Source: a bacterium (GTDB taxonomy: Bacteria > 4484-113 > JAGGVC01). Taken from it: a stretch of 64,000 nucleotides of DNA. Below the pieces are notes generated by a model that saw only the letters and a program-made list of their open reading frames with translations, searched no databases and was not told the DNA's origin. The position numbers and the translations under genes are program-made. The first letter of the stretch is position 1, and the number at the start of each line of letters is the position of its first letter. This document shows positions 33,627 to 42,285 of this stretch, in pieces. Where the stretch lies: contig JABRWB010000041.1 of assembly GCA_039961635.1 (NCBI GenBank), forward strand, positions 62,001 to 126,000, read 5' to 3'.

Positions 33627-34355
33627 CTAGCTTAAAGTTACGTGATTTATGACCAGCTCGAAAGACGCGCCTAACGACTCGGCGGCCTTTCTGCTTATCA
33701 CCATTCTTTCTGTAAATATCTCGAAGTATTCCATCACGGATGCGATGGAAGTATCGATCAAAAGTTCCAACGACACCTTCGGGATGTGCTCGTCCACAAG
33801 GAGGCTGCATTCGATGCAAGCCTGATTTACGTTATCGTGAATGTCGTTCGCGGAAGGATCAAACGAGCGCACCCGGCTTCGGTGGACATCTCCTTTGTCC
33901 GCGATTATCAACGCGGCGCAAATCGCGTTAAGCGGTTGGCCGTATTGCTCTTCGTGGTTTCCGATGGCGCTCAAGACAAGAGCCTTTTGATATGGTGTGA
34001 ATCCCAAGCGCGTAAGAATCGGATATGCAAGCGCGGCGCCGGTCTGGCCGTGAGCAACGCGTCCTAACATGTTCCCGATATCATGCATTAATCCGGCAAC
34101 TCTAGCACATTCCACTTGCTCCAGTGGATGTCCGAGGCATTCTAAAATGTACCCGGCGGTTTGGCTGACCATAAGCGCATGCCTGAAACCGTGTTCGGTA
34201 TATCCGATCACCGCGGTGCTTCGGTCTGCCATTTCGATGTACTCGCGTACTTCCAAGTCATTGTAAACGCGCATATATATGCTTTCCTCGTCGGTCGGAA
34301 CCTCGCGGTGGTCGTGATAAGGGTGATCCAGAGTCAGACTGTGTTTCTTTCGCAA
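33627..34355 (-). CDS. HD-domain phosphohydrolase
   Basis: 242-residue metal-dependent phosphohydrolase. Putative ligands: HGFRHALMV, the HD pair in GLMHDIGNMLGRVAHGQ, IGNHEEQYG and IIADKGDVHRSRV. This pattern matches a conserved bacterial HD family of unknown substrate. It starts with TTG at 34355, supported by GGAGAT about 8 nt upstream. Cotranscribed between divIVA and ssb, which could suggest a housekeeping role linked to cell cycle or nucleotide metabolism, but nothing in the sequence names the substrate. Confidence 0.82.
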   Translation of the reverse strand: MRKKHSLTLDHPYHDHREVPTDEESIYMRVYNDLEVREYIEMADRSTAVIGYTEHGFRHALMVSQTAGYILECLGHPLEQVECARVAGLMHDIGNMLGRVAHGQTGAALAYPILTRLGFTPYQKALVLSAIGNHEEQYGQPLNAICAALIIADKGDVHRSRVRSFDPSANDIHDNVNQACIECSLLVDEHIPKVSLELLIDTSIASVMEYFEIFTERMVISRKAAESLGASFELVINHVTLS

Positions 34356-34367
34356 AACAGATCTCCA

Positions 34368-34868
34368 TTATTGGGCTTTGCCGGGAGCACCATCCGGTGC
34401 GGATGGACTCCCCGCGATGATGCTACCCCGGCTGTCAGCGCCCGATTTTAGCGCAGGATTGCGGGATTCAAGCTTTTCCAGGAATCCGCGAAGAAGCCCG
34501 TAGAACTCGAACTCGAAAAGTTCACGCTCGGTTTTTAGTGCCGAAAGTTCGTTCTTGAGTGCCACTTCCAACAGCCTGGCTTCTTTTACAATATTTTCCG
34601 CTTCGGCTTGCGCCGAGTTGATTACCTGGTCGCGGGTTTGCTGCGCGAGCTGGACGCTTTGCGATACCAGTTGCTCCTTCGCTCGCCATCCCTCGATTTC
34701 CTCACTTAGCTTGGCAACCTTTTCCTTAAGCGAATCGCGCTCCCGGATGAGTTCCACAAGCGATTTGACCACCTCTTCGAGGAACTCGTGAACCGCGTCA
34801 GGATGGTAGCCGCCGAAGGTTTTTTGGGGAAACTCCACGTTTTCGACATCGAGCGGGGTTAATGTCAC
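34368..34868 (-). CDS. divIVA: DivIVA-domain protein
   Basis: 166-residue coiled-coil protein. The N-terminus has the DivIVA signature: TPLDVENVEFPQKTFGGYHPDAVHEFLEEV (broken here by position: conserved F, GY and VD/FL residues). It is followed by heptad coiled coils through about residue 135 and a disordered tail. DivIVA proteins mark curved membrane at poles and septa. GTG start with AGGAG 8-9 nt upstream. Lies between yggT and the HD gene, as in many Gram-positive and deep-branching bacteria. The second coiled-coil region may serve partner binding. Confidence 0.9.
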   Translation of the reverse strand: MTLTPLDVENVEFPQKTFGGYHPDAVHEFLEEVVKSLVELIRERDSLKEKVAKLSEEIEGWRAKEQLVSQSVQLAQQTRDQVINSAQAEAENIVKEARLLEVALKNELSALKTERELFEFEFYGLLRGFLEKLESRNPALKSGADSRGSIIAGSPSAPDGAPGKAQ

Positions 34869-34886
34869 GGTCGAACTCCTGGAACT

Positions 34887-35141
34887 TTAAAAGGGTGCTT
34901 GAATCAAAATCCGAGCAATCAGCTGCAGGACTATGAATGCAAGAATGGGTGAAACGTCAAGCATCCCGCCAAGCGGGGGGATAGCGGACCGGAAAATTTT
35001 CAAAAACGGCTCCGAAAGTCTGCCGCAGAAGTCCACAATCGCGTTGTAACGCGCCTGCGGGAACCATGATGAAATAATCCAAACGAATATGACAAGCATA
35101 TAAAGCTCGACCAAGCCTGCCAAAAACGCGCCGATACCCAC
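34887..35141 (-). CDS. YggT-family membrane protein
   Basis: 84-residue protein with two hydrophobic segments: LAGLVELYMLVIFVWIISSWF and the C-terminal GMLDVSPILAFIVLQLIARIL. The loop RLSEPFLKIFRSAIPPLGG is the YggT signature (P-L-G-G and D-S/D-V-SP). YggT proteins occur next to cell-division genes; their molecular role is unclear. It starts with GTG, lacks a Shine-Dalgarno, and has a TATAAT 8 nt upstream. Divergent from rseP. Confidence 0.87.
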   Translation of the reverse strand: MGIGAFLAGLVELYMLVIFVWIISSWFPQARYNAIVDFCGRLSEPFLKIFRSAIPPLGGMLDVSPILAFIVLQLIARILIQAPF

Positions 35142-35149
35142 GGTCAGCG

Positions 35150-35155
35150 ATTATA
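35150..35155 (-). promoter_or_regulatory. -10 hexamer (TATAAT) positioned for a leaderless yggT transcript
   Basis: Consensus TATAAT on the minus strand, 8 nt before the GTG start. No -35 of note. Confidence 0.5.
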
Positions 35156-35218
35156 CCTTAGCCGTATCAGTGCCCCCGGCTCGCCTTGGCAAAAAACAGG
35201 AATTGTGAAGTGAAAGGG

Positions 35219-35224
35219 TATAAT
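35219..35224 (+). promoter_or_regulatory. -10 hexamer (TATAAT) positioned for a leaderless rseP transcript
   Basis: Consensus TATAAT 8 nt before ATG 35233. No Shine-Dalgarno and no clear -35. Confidence 0.5.
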
Positions 35225-35232
35225 CTCAAGTC

Positions 35233-36585
35233 ATGCTTGTCGCGGCGTTTTGGGTTGTTCTTGTCTTCGCGGTTATCGTGATTGTCCACGAATTCGGCCA
35301 CTTCTTGCTCGCGCGCGTTTTCGACATCGAGGTCACCGAGTTTTGCATCGGCATCGGACCCAAGTTGTGGGGATTCAAGCATCGTGGAACATATTACGGA
35401 ATCTGTCTGCTTCCGATTGGAGGCTTCGTCAAAGTGGCCGGAATGGAGCCTGGAGAGCCTCAATCCGACCGCAGCTTCAATTCGCAGCCGGTTTCGCGAA
35501 GAATTGCGGTTATCGCCGCGGGCCCTGTTTTCAACTTCATCCTCGCGGTACTGCTCGTCTTTGCGCTTGGCTTCTTTGGCTACCCCAAAAACAAGGTGCG
35601 CGTCGGCGCGATTTTCCCCGGCGGTCCCGCGGAGGCGGCCGGTTTTGAGGTTTTTGATGTAATCGAATCGGTGGACAGCAAACCGGTTGAAAGTGTGCTT
35701 GCATTCCAACGCTCGGTCCGCAACGCGGGTGGGCGAACTCTTGAATTCGAGGTGGAACGCGATGGCAAACTTCTCCGCCTTTCGGCCGCTCCGACCGTAA
35801 TTCCCGAATACAACAACGAAATCCCAAGCCTCGGTGTTGCCCTTGGAAAATACCCGGAATTCAAAAGCAAAATTTCCAGCATCATTCCAGGTTCCCCCGC
35901 GTTTAAAGCACAACTGCAGGTTGGGGATGTAATCACTTCCGTCAATTCTAATTCTGCAAGGGATGGCTGGGAAGTCTATGAATTTATCGAATTGGAGACG
36001 CGCGCAGGCCAGCCGGTGCGCCCGGCTCAACAGGAGACGGGGAACCCACCCGTATTCAAACCGGTAGTGTTGGGCGTCGTGCGCGACAACGAACTGCTGC
36101 AAATCACGATACAACCGGAGTCGAACGCGCAGGTCGGAGCAAATGTGGCGTATACAGGAATGGTGTTCGAACCGGTGCTTGTCAAACTGCCATTTGCCGA
36201 GGCGATGGAGACAACATTCAATTATCTCAGGGACATTGTGGAAGGCATGATCCAAGGAATTTGGACGCTTTTCCATGCTCCGACACAGAATCTCGTTGGC
36301 CCGCTCGGCATAACGAACCTGATTGCGCAGTCCGCCAAAAGCGGGCCGTACCAGCTGATGCTCATCGCCATTCTTCTAAACGTCAATCTGGGCTTGATTA
36401 ACCTTTTCCCGATTCCGGCGCTTGACGGCGGAAGGCTCGTCTTCCTGCTGTTGGAAGGTTTGTTCCGAGTCCGCATAAATGAGCACAAGGAAGCGCTTGT
36501 GCATCTCGTCGGCTTCATCATGCTGATTGGCCTGATTATCGTGATTACATTCAAAGAGGTTCTGGGCCTCTTGCCGGTCGGATGA
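35233..36585 (+). CDS. rseP: Site-2 protease RseP (intramembrane zinc metalloprotease)
   Basis: 450-residue membrane protease that cuts anti-sigma factors and remnant signal peptides in the membrane. The zinc site HEFGH is at residues 19-23 and its partner Asp in NLFPIPALDGGRLVF is near residue 400. A second membrane helix (AVIAAGPVFNFILAVLLV) follows the GGFVKVAGM region. Two PDZ-like domains with AIFPGGPAEAAGFEVFDVIESV and IIPGSPAFKAQLQVGDVITSV lie between the helices. The second PDZ contains a proline-rich insertion (QPVRPAQQETGNPP) that is unusual. Leaderless-type start. Confidence 0.95.
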   Translation: MLVAAFWVVLVFAVIVIVHEFGHFLLARVFDIEVTEFCIGIGPKLWGFKHRGTYYGICLLPIGGFVKVAGMEPGEPQSDRSFNSQPVSRRIAVIAAGPVFNFILAVLLVFALGFFGYPKNKVRVGAIFPGGPAEAAGFEVFDVIESVDSKPVESVLAFQRSVRNAGGRTLEFEVERDGKLLRLSAAPTVIPEYNNEIPSLGVALGKYPEFKSKISSIIPGSPAFKAQLQVGDVITSVNSNSARDGWEVYEFIELETRAGQPVRPAQQETGNPPVFKPVVLGVVRDNELLQITIQPESNAQVGANVAYTGMVFEPVLVKLPFAEAMETTFNYLRDIVEGMIQGIWTLFHAPTQNLVGPLGITNLIAQSAKSGPYQLMLIAILLNVNLGLINLFPIPALDGGRLVFLLLEGLFRVRINEHKEALVHLVGFIMLIGLIIVITFKEVLGLLPVG

Positions 36586-36626
36586 ACCGGTTCGGAGAAA
36601 CTCGGGGAATTCATTCAGGGGTTGGT

Positions 36627-39563
36627 ATGCTGTACATTAGATTTCGCAGCTTCGCACTCAAAACGCTGCCGATTGCGCTCTTGCTTGCAATTGCATTTGG
36701 CTGTTCAGGAAACCGGGCCAAATCACCGACTTCCGGTCGCTTGCAGTTGCCCAAAAACCGGCAGAATTTACAGTTTTCATCGGACTCGGAACTGATTGCC
36801 TGGCTTGGCAACAGAACCGATTCAAAAACCGAGGTAATCGCCTTCGATTCGGCAAGGCATATCCTGCCTGTAGCAGCGCCATTGGAATTCGAGATTTCCG
36901 GAACAGGTAGTAACGTACAAATCGAAGGCAGCCCAAACGCCGACGGCTCTTTTTTGGCTGTGGTTTTCGATCCTTCCGGGCTCCAATTTGAGTCCGCAGT
37001 CGATTCCTCGATTGGAGCCATAACACTGATTCTGCATCCAGCGCCTGGAGTGGTTTTGGTTGGAGCTGCACCGCTTAAGGCGCTTGATGCGGAAGTGAGA
37101 TTTGAGATAAAGCTTAATTCAGGCAAGGATATGGCTGCGCGCAGGATTTCGGTCGCGCCAAGAGGAGCTGAAAACTCTGTTACCGACCTGGCCGTATTCG
37201 ACGACGCGGGAAACTGGGCGCTTTCATGGACCGAGAGAAACGTAGGTGATTACTCCAATGACGGCGAAGTCGCCGTGTCCGACATCACGCCGATTGCGCT
37301 TAACTTTCAGGCGACGGTCAACCATTCGGATCCGAACGATCACGCTGCCATTGTGGATGGCGACGGCAACAACGAAGTCGGAGTGTCCGACATCACTCCG
37401 ATCGCCATCAACTATCAGAATCAGGTATCCGGGTACGCGGTGCTCAGATTTACAGCAGGCGGCTCCTGGGTGGAAATCGCCCGCGAAGAGCGCCCTGCTC
37501 TACCCGATCCCAACTGGCGTCCGCCAAGCTACACGTATTTGGACCCCGCGGCAACGTCGCCAGATACATACTATTGCGTCAGGCCATACGATCTCGCGGA
37601 CGACTTGGGCACGCCCAGCGTCGTAATCGGTGTGCCCGGCTCCAATCCCGCACTTACCCCTGATCCTCCGGAGGAAGTTTCACCGCCGGACAACACCGTA
37701 AATTTGGCCGAGTTCGGAGTTAAATCATTCGAAATCCCCGCGGGAACCACGCAGACTTTCGACGTTGTGCGCGATTCCGCGGAAGCAAATTACATAGCGG
37801 CGTTTATTAGCTTCGGACAGCCTGCTGCAACCGGAGATAATGTAACTATCGAGGAAGTTACATCAGGCGTCAGTGCAGCTCCCAAGCTGCCCTCGGTGAC
37901 GACGGAAGAAATCCCCTTCGAGCAAAACAAGCTTTCAGTCAAATTGAGTCAGCTGGAACAAAAACTGCTTGCCGAAACAGGAACACGCCCTGCGTTGTCA
38001 AGGAATCCCGCGACCATCGGTGATATCCGTCAGTTCAAAATAGTTTTCGGCGATCCCGCACTGAATTTGGAAACGGTGGATGCGACAGTCAACGCAGTAC
38101 TCAAAGGCGAAAATGAATCGGTCAGATTTTGGATAGATCCGCAAGTGGACGACGGCCGGATATCGGATTCTTTTGCTCAAGATGTTGCTGATGATGTGCG
38201 CGAAGTCATTAGGGCGCAAGAGGCTGCTGCATACGGCGACATATATGACATAGACTCCGATGGCTTTTTAGATATTCTGGCAACGCCTTGGGTCAACAAT
38301 CTGCCCGGAATGGTACGCGGCTTGTTCGTTTCGGGCGATCTGCAAGATACTCCAGCCTCGAACCTAATGGACGTTGTGTTTGTGGACATTCCCGATGCGG
38401 AGGATCCGCCGGACGAATTCACGCCTCCATCTCCGATTGCACCGGGCTTTTTCGATGGAACCGCTCCGATAACTCGCAACGATTATTCGACAAGCATCAG
38501 GCAGGTTATCGCGCACGAGCTTCAGCATTTGATCAACTTTTCCAACCGGCTTCGCGTAAGGGATTCGTTCGGAGGAGACATCATTTCGGAAGAAGTATGG
38601 TTAAACGAAGCGCTTTCGCATTTTACAGAAGATTTCGTCGGCTACCAGGGCTACTTCAACATGATCGGTATCGGGCAATTCCTGGATGCCGCTTACGCCG
38701 TACCTTTGATCGCACCCGAATCGCTGGACAATCCGCAGGTGCGCGGTGCGGGTTACCTTTTCATACGCCACATTTTCGAGCAGTACGGGCAGGACGCGCT
38801 CTCCAAGCTAGTGCTATCTTCCACTCCTTCTACAGCGTTCGCAGGACAAGCCAACATCGAGCAGGCGACCGGCAAACCTATGGAATCCCTGCTGCAGGGC
38901 TGGCTGGCTGCTTTGTCCTTTGCCGGATGGCAGGGTTCGCCCCCCGCGGATTTTTCATATAAGCAGCCGACAATCCATTCGGTGACAGGCGGACTTACCG
39001 GTGTCAATTTCCTGCAGAATTTCGTGGACTACTCCGGCAGAACATCCAGGCTGCCCCGTCCGCTGACCCTCCGACTCGATGCGGAGCCTTTGACGATGCA
39101 GTTGATTCCAAATGCGCCGTTGTTCGTTTTAATTAACGATTCGTCCGCCGGCACGAAGCGAATTGCGATAACGGCCGGTTCCAAACCAATAATCGGGGTA
39201 TTCGCCAGAACTGCTGACGAAATTCAGGTTTTCGAATCCCAAAGCGGCTCAACGCCGTTCGAATTCAACCGCTACTTCGCTGGAACAATCGAAAGCGGCG
39301 ACGACCAGGACGTCTTTACTACAAACTTGTCTGAAAGCGGACTGATGTTGCTAAGGGTGGTGGCAGGGCATCCGGGCGGACTCAACCCGATTGTGAAGGT
39401 TAACTCACAAAGCTTTTCCGACTCTAATTCTTTGCCGGGCGTTGACCTTAAAGTGCTATCATTTCCCGCCGGATTCGGTCCGGTTAACCTTCAGGTAACG
39501 GGAGGAGGAGGTAGCACGGGATCGTACCTGATCTCGGCTGAGTTTTACCCCGACCAGCAATAA
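36627..39563 (+). CDS. Secreted lipoprotein with dockerin-like repeats and an HExxH metallopeptidase-like site
   Basis: 978-residue lipoprotein (signal LPIALLLAIAFGC, lipobox IAFGC). Residues ~205-265 hold two dockerin-like calcium loops, each followed by SDITPIA: DYSNDGEVAVSD and DGDGNNEVGVSD. Residues 630-634 are HELQH, with WLNEALSHFTED about 25 residues later. That arrangement matches gluzincin-type peptidases such as the M6/M30 groups (second His in the motif, Glu or His downstream). The rest is beta-rich. ATG 36627 is chosen because the lipoprotein signal begins there, with AGGGG upstream; an earlier ATG overlaps rseP. TAATG overlap with the next gene. Function as an extracellular protease is inference. 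Confidence 0.75.
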   Translation: MLYIRFRSFALKTLPIALLLAIAFGCSGNRAKSPTSGRLQLPKNRQNLQFSSDSELIAWLGNRTDSKTEVIAFDSARHILPVAAPLEFEISGTGSNVQIEGSPNADGSFLAVVFDPSGLQFESAVDSSIGAITLILHPAPGVVLVGAAPLKALDAEVRFEIKLNSGKDMAARRISVAPRGAENSVTDLAVFDDAGNWALSWTERNVGDYSNDGEVAVSDITPIALNFQATVNHSDPNDHAAIVDGDGNNEVGVSDITPIAINYQNQVSGYAVLRFTAGGSWVEIAREERPALPDPNWRPPSYTYLDPAATSPDTYYCVRPYDLADDLGTPSVVIGVPGSNPALTPDPPEEVSPPDNTVNLAEFGVKSFEIPAGTTQTFDVVRDSAEANYIAAFISFGQPAATGDNVTIEEVTSGVSAAPKLPSVTTEEIPFEQNKLSVKLSQLEQKLLAETGTRPALSRNPATIGDIRQFKIVFGDPALNLETVDATVNAVLKGENESVRFWIDPQVDDGRISDSFAQDVADDVREVIRAQEAAAYGDIYDIDSDGFLDILATPWVNNLPGMVRGLFVSGDLQDTPASNLMDVVFVDIPDAEDPPDEFTPPSPIAPGFFDGTAPITRNDYSTSIRQVIAHELQHLINFSNRLRVRDSFGGDIISEEVWLNEALSHFTEDFVGYQGYFNMIGIGQFLDAAYAVPLIAPESLDNPQVRGAGYLFIRHIFEQYGQDALSKLVLSSTPSTAFAGQANIEQATGKPMESLLQGWLAALSFAGWQGSPPADFSYKQPTIHSVTGGLTGVNFLQNFVDYSGRTSRLPRPLTLRLDAEPLTMQLIPNAPLFVLINDSSAGTKRIAITAGSKPIIGVFARTADEIQVFESQSGSTPFEFNRYFAGTIESGDDQDVFTTNLSESGLMLLRVVAGHPGGLNPIVKVNSQSFSDSNSLPGVDLKVLSFPAGFGPVNLQVTGGGGSTGSYLISAEFYPDQQ

Positions 39564-40642
39564 TGCGAGGTTTGATTCTTTCGGACGGCAAGCCCGGCCA
39601 CTTTAACCAGTCGCGTGCGTTATGCGCCCTATTGGGATTAGCTGCGCACGAAACGCAAATTGAATTTAAAAGCGAACTTAGGGAGCAGCTGCTGCGGGCA
39701 AGGATGAACCTGTCCCAGCGCAGTCCGTCAAATATTCCGGAGCTGCTGGGCTTGCTGGGCTATTTTGTTTCCGAACCCTGCCTTACGGCATTGCAATCCA
39801 TGCTTTCTGAGCGCCCCGATGTGATTGTTTCCGCCGGTTCGACGCTGGCGGCGACGAATCTTTTAATCGCCCGTGCAGTTGGCGGAAAATCCATTGCAAT
39901 GATGAGACCGAACGCAATTCCGCTTGAATCTTTCGACGTAATAGTGATGCCGGAGCATGACAGGCGTTCCAAAAACCCTGCAAATGCCGTATTCACGCCC
40001 GTGGCATTGTCCTATTTCGATGCCGCGCGTATTGAGACCGCGGATGCCGAACTCGCACGCCGCTTCGGTTGCGACGTACTCAAAAACAGACCAATTGCCC
40101 TTATTGTTGGAGGAAACTCGAAAGTATTCGATATGACGGACGACGATGTATTGGAAGCGGCGGAAATAAGCTGGTCGTGGGCAAGCAAACAGAAGTGTGG
40201 TCTGGTAGGAACAACTTCACGCAGGACAGCTCCCTCCCTTGAGCGCAAGCTGCAAGCTGAATTCGAAAAAAAGAAGGACGCTCATTGGATTTGGGGCAGA
40301 ACCGATACGTTTAATCCTCTCCCGGCTCTTCTTCCTCGTGCAAGCGCCGCGGTTGTTACCGAAGACAGCATATCGATGATCAGCGAAGCGATTATTCAGG
40401 GGCACAGGCCGCTCGTCCTTGAACTCAAGAAAAGGCGCGCCTCGGCAAAACTTGCCAAATTCAAAAAATACCTGATTGACCAAAAGCTCGCGCGGTGGGT
40501 GCAGTCGGCCGATTTGGCGGAAGTATTCAGAGCGGAGTCCGAATCACTATCCAAATCTCCGACTATCGACCTTGCGGCGATTCGGGACGAAATTATGCTA
40601 AAGCTGGGCTGGTCGCACCAGGCTAAGGAGAAACAAGCTTGA
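39563..40642 (+). CDS. ELM1/GtrOC1-family glycosyltransferase-like protein
   Basis: 359-residue protein of the mitochondrial-fission-ELM1 family found in Gram-negative bacteria. Start GLILSDGKPGHFNQSRAL is the family signature, followed by RPDVIVSAGSTLAATNLL, MRPNAIPL, and VVTEDSISMISEAI in the C-terminal half. The fold looks like GT-B glycosyltransferases, and its position directly upstream of heptosyltransferase genes suggests envelope polysaccharide or LPS-type work. Activity is not established for the family as far as I know. It overlaps the lipoprotein gene by TAATG and the next gene by TTGA. Confidence 0.8.
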   Translation: MRGLILSDGKPGHFNQSRALCALLGLAAHETQIEFKSELREQLLRARMNLSQRSPSNIPELLGLLGYFVSEPCLTALQSMLSERPDVIVSAGSTLAATNLLIARAVGGKSIAMMRPNAIPLESFDVIVMPEHDRRSKNPANAVFTPVALSYFDAARIETADAELARRFGCDVLKNRPIALIVGGNSKVFDMTDDDVLEAAEISWSWASKQKCGLVGTTSRRTAPSLERKLQAEFEKKKDAHWIWGRTDTFNPLPALLPRASAAVVTEDSISMISEAIIQGHRPLVLELKKRRASAKLAKFKKYLIDQKLARWVQSADLAEVFRAESESLSKSPTIDLAAIRDEIMLKLGWSHQAKEKQA

Positions 40643-41685
40643 AACTGCCAAAGGTCGCCGAGCGAATCCTGGTCGTGGACTTGGCGATGATAGGCGACCT
40701 CCTCTGTGCTACACCGTCCTTGTCGGCAATCCGCGCGGCTTATCCCGATTCAAAGATATCCGTACTCGCCTCACAAACTTCCGCGCCGGCGCTTGCGGGC
40801 AACCCAAACGTGAACGAAGTGATTGGAATTGACAAGAAGTCGGCATTTCGGTTGCCGTTCAGGATATTTCAAACTGCGGCCGCGCTCAGAAAGCGGAAAT
40901 TTGAAATTGCTTTCCTGCTTCACAATTCAATTGGAAGCGCAATTGTTGCATGGATGGCGGGCATTAAGCACCGCGTTGGATACGCGACGGAGGGCCGCGG
41001 AAACTTGCTTACGATCCGCGTCGCTCTTCCCAAAGAAAGGCAGCACCTTATCGAACAGCGTTTATCCCTGCTTCGTAAATCCGGACTAGACGCACCTTTG
41101 CAAATGCCCGCCTATTTCGTGGATTCGAGCCGAGTAAGCGAATCATTGTCGCGTCTCCTGCCTTCCCTTGATCCGGGAAGGCCCATGGTCGTCCTGGCAG
41201 TCGGAAGCACTTGGCCGACAAAAATCTGGCCTCGAAAAAATGTTCAGGCGTTTTTAAATAAACTTCCCGTCGGCAGCGTGTGCATTATTCTTGTCGGAGC
41301 GCCGGGAGAAGAGAGCTTGGCTGAAGGACTAAATTCGATTTCGGTTCCCGTTTACAATCTAGTGGGCAAAACCACGATAGAGGAGTTGGGACACGTAATT
41401 TCCCGCGCCGACGCCGTCATCGCTCCTGACAGCGGCCCAATGCACATTGCCGAAGGACTGGGTAAGCCGACAATCGGTCTTTTCGGCCCGACAGATCCGA
41501 AGATATGCGGAATGGTTCATTCCGCGGGCGTACATATTCAGCCGCACATGTCTTGTCTTTGCTGCTGGGAAAAGAAGTGCAAAAATAGAACGTTTTGCAT
41601 GGCCGAAATTTCGCCCGACTCGGTAATTGACGCCTTGTTCCGCGCCATCGGGAATACCGCACCCGCTGAAAAGGAAGTGTGCTGA
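40639..41685 (+). CDS. Glycosyltransferase family 9 (ADP-heptose:LPS heptosyltransferase type)
   Basis: 348-residue GT-B enzyme that would transfer heptose from ADP-heptose to an LPS core or similar acceptor. Motifs: VVDLAMIGDLLCATPSLSAIRAAYPD near the N-terminus, AVGSTWPTKIWPRKN, and the C-terminal DSGPMHIAEGLGKPTIGLFGPTDP. Four cysteines in SCLCCWEKKC near the end are typical. TTG start overlapping the upstream stop, with AAGGAGA 8 nt before. Followed by gmhB after 3 bp. Confidence 0.9.
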   Translation: MKLPKVAERILVVDLAMIGDLLCATPSLSAIRAAYPDSKISVLASQTSAPALAGNPNVNEVIGIDKKSAFRLPFRIFQTAAALRKRKFEIAFLLHNSIGSAIVAWMAGIKHRVGYATEGRGNLLTIRVALPKERQHLIEQRLSLLRKSGLDAPLQMPAYFVDSSRVSESLSRLLPSLDPGRPMVVLAVGSTWPTKIWPRKNVQAFLNKLPVGSVCIILVGAPGEESLAEGLNSISVPVYNLVGKTTIEELGHVISRADAVIAPDSGPMHIAEGLGKPTIGLFGPTDPKICGMVHSAGVHIQPHMSCLCCWEKKCKNRTFCMAEISPDSVIDALFRAIGNTAPAEKEVC

Positions 41686-41688
41686 ATT

Positions 41689-42270
41689 ATGCGCCCAGCA
41701 GTATTCCTTGACCGCGATGGCACGCTGATTTATGACACGGATTACGTTCGAGATCCTGAAAAGGTTGTACTGATTCCGGGCGTACCTGAAACACTTTTTA
41801 AATTGCGGGACATGGGGTATCTGCTTGTCGTCGTCTCCAATCAAAGTGGAATCGCAAGGGGGTATTTCCGTGAGGAGAGCGTACGCGCAGTCAACAATAG
41901 GATTAACGAACTAATAATTAACAACGGTGGCGCCGCGCCGGCCGCGTATTACTTTTGCCCGCATTTTCCAGAAGGGACTATACCGGAATACGCTGTTGAA
42001 TGCCGGTGCCGTAAGCCAAAACCCGGAATGGTGAATCAAGCGGTTCGCGAGCTTGATATTGACCTTGCAAACTCCGCGATTGTAGGCGACACCGTTGCGG
42101 CTGACATCGAACTCGGGCGCGCGCTTGGAATAACTACCGTTTACTTCAATATCCACGGTGTCTCGGGATATCCGGAGGACATTGCCGGGGCCACATCTGA
42201 TTTCACCGAAATTCCGGAAATCATATTGAAGGCCAAGACGGCGCCCGCTAGGCCGAAAGATTTAATGTAA
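41689..42270 (+). CDS. gmhB: D-glycero-beta-D-manno-heptose 1,7-bisphosphate 7-phosphatase
   Basis: 193-residue HAD-superfamily phosphatase of the GmhB/HisB-N type. Motif I AVFLDRDGTL (nucleophile Asp and general acid Asp), motif II VVSNQSGIARGYF, motif III CRCRKPKPGM, motif IV IVGDTVAADIELGRA. The zinc-binding Cys/His set (CPHFPEGT, CRCRKP) is present. It acts between the kinase and nucleotidyltransferase of the ADP-heptose pathway; both follow immediately. Confidence 0.93.
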   Translation: MRPAVFLDRDGTLIYDTDYVRDPEKVVLIPGVPETLFKLRDMGYLLVVVSNQSGIARGYFREESVRAVNNRINELIINNGGAAPAAYYFCPHFPEGTIPEYAVECRCRKPKPGMVNQAVRELDIDLANSAIVGDTVAADIELGRALGITTVYFNIHGVSGYPEDIAGATSDFTEIPEIILKAKTAPARPKDLM

Positions 42271-42285
42271 AATGCCCCCGACCCT

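Noticed and set aside
35167-36276. 369-aa open frame on the minus strand
   Set aside because: Antisense shadow of rseP; no motif or Shine-Dalgarno.
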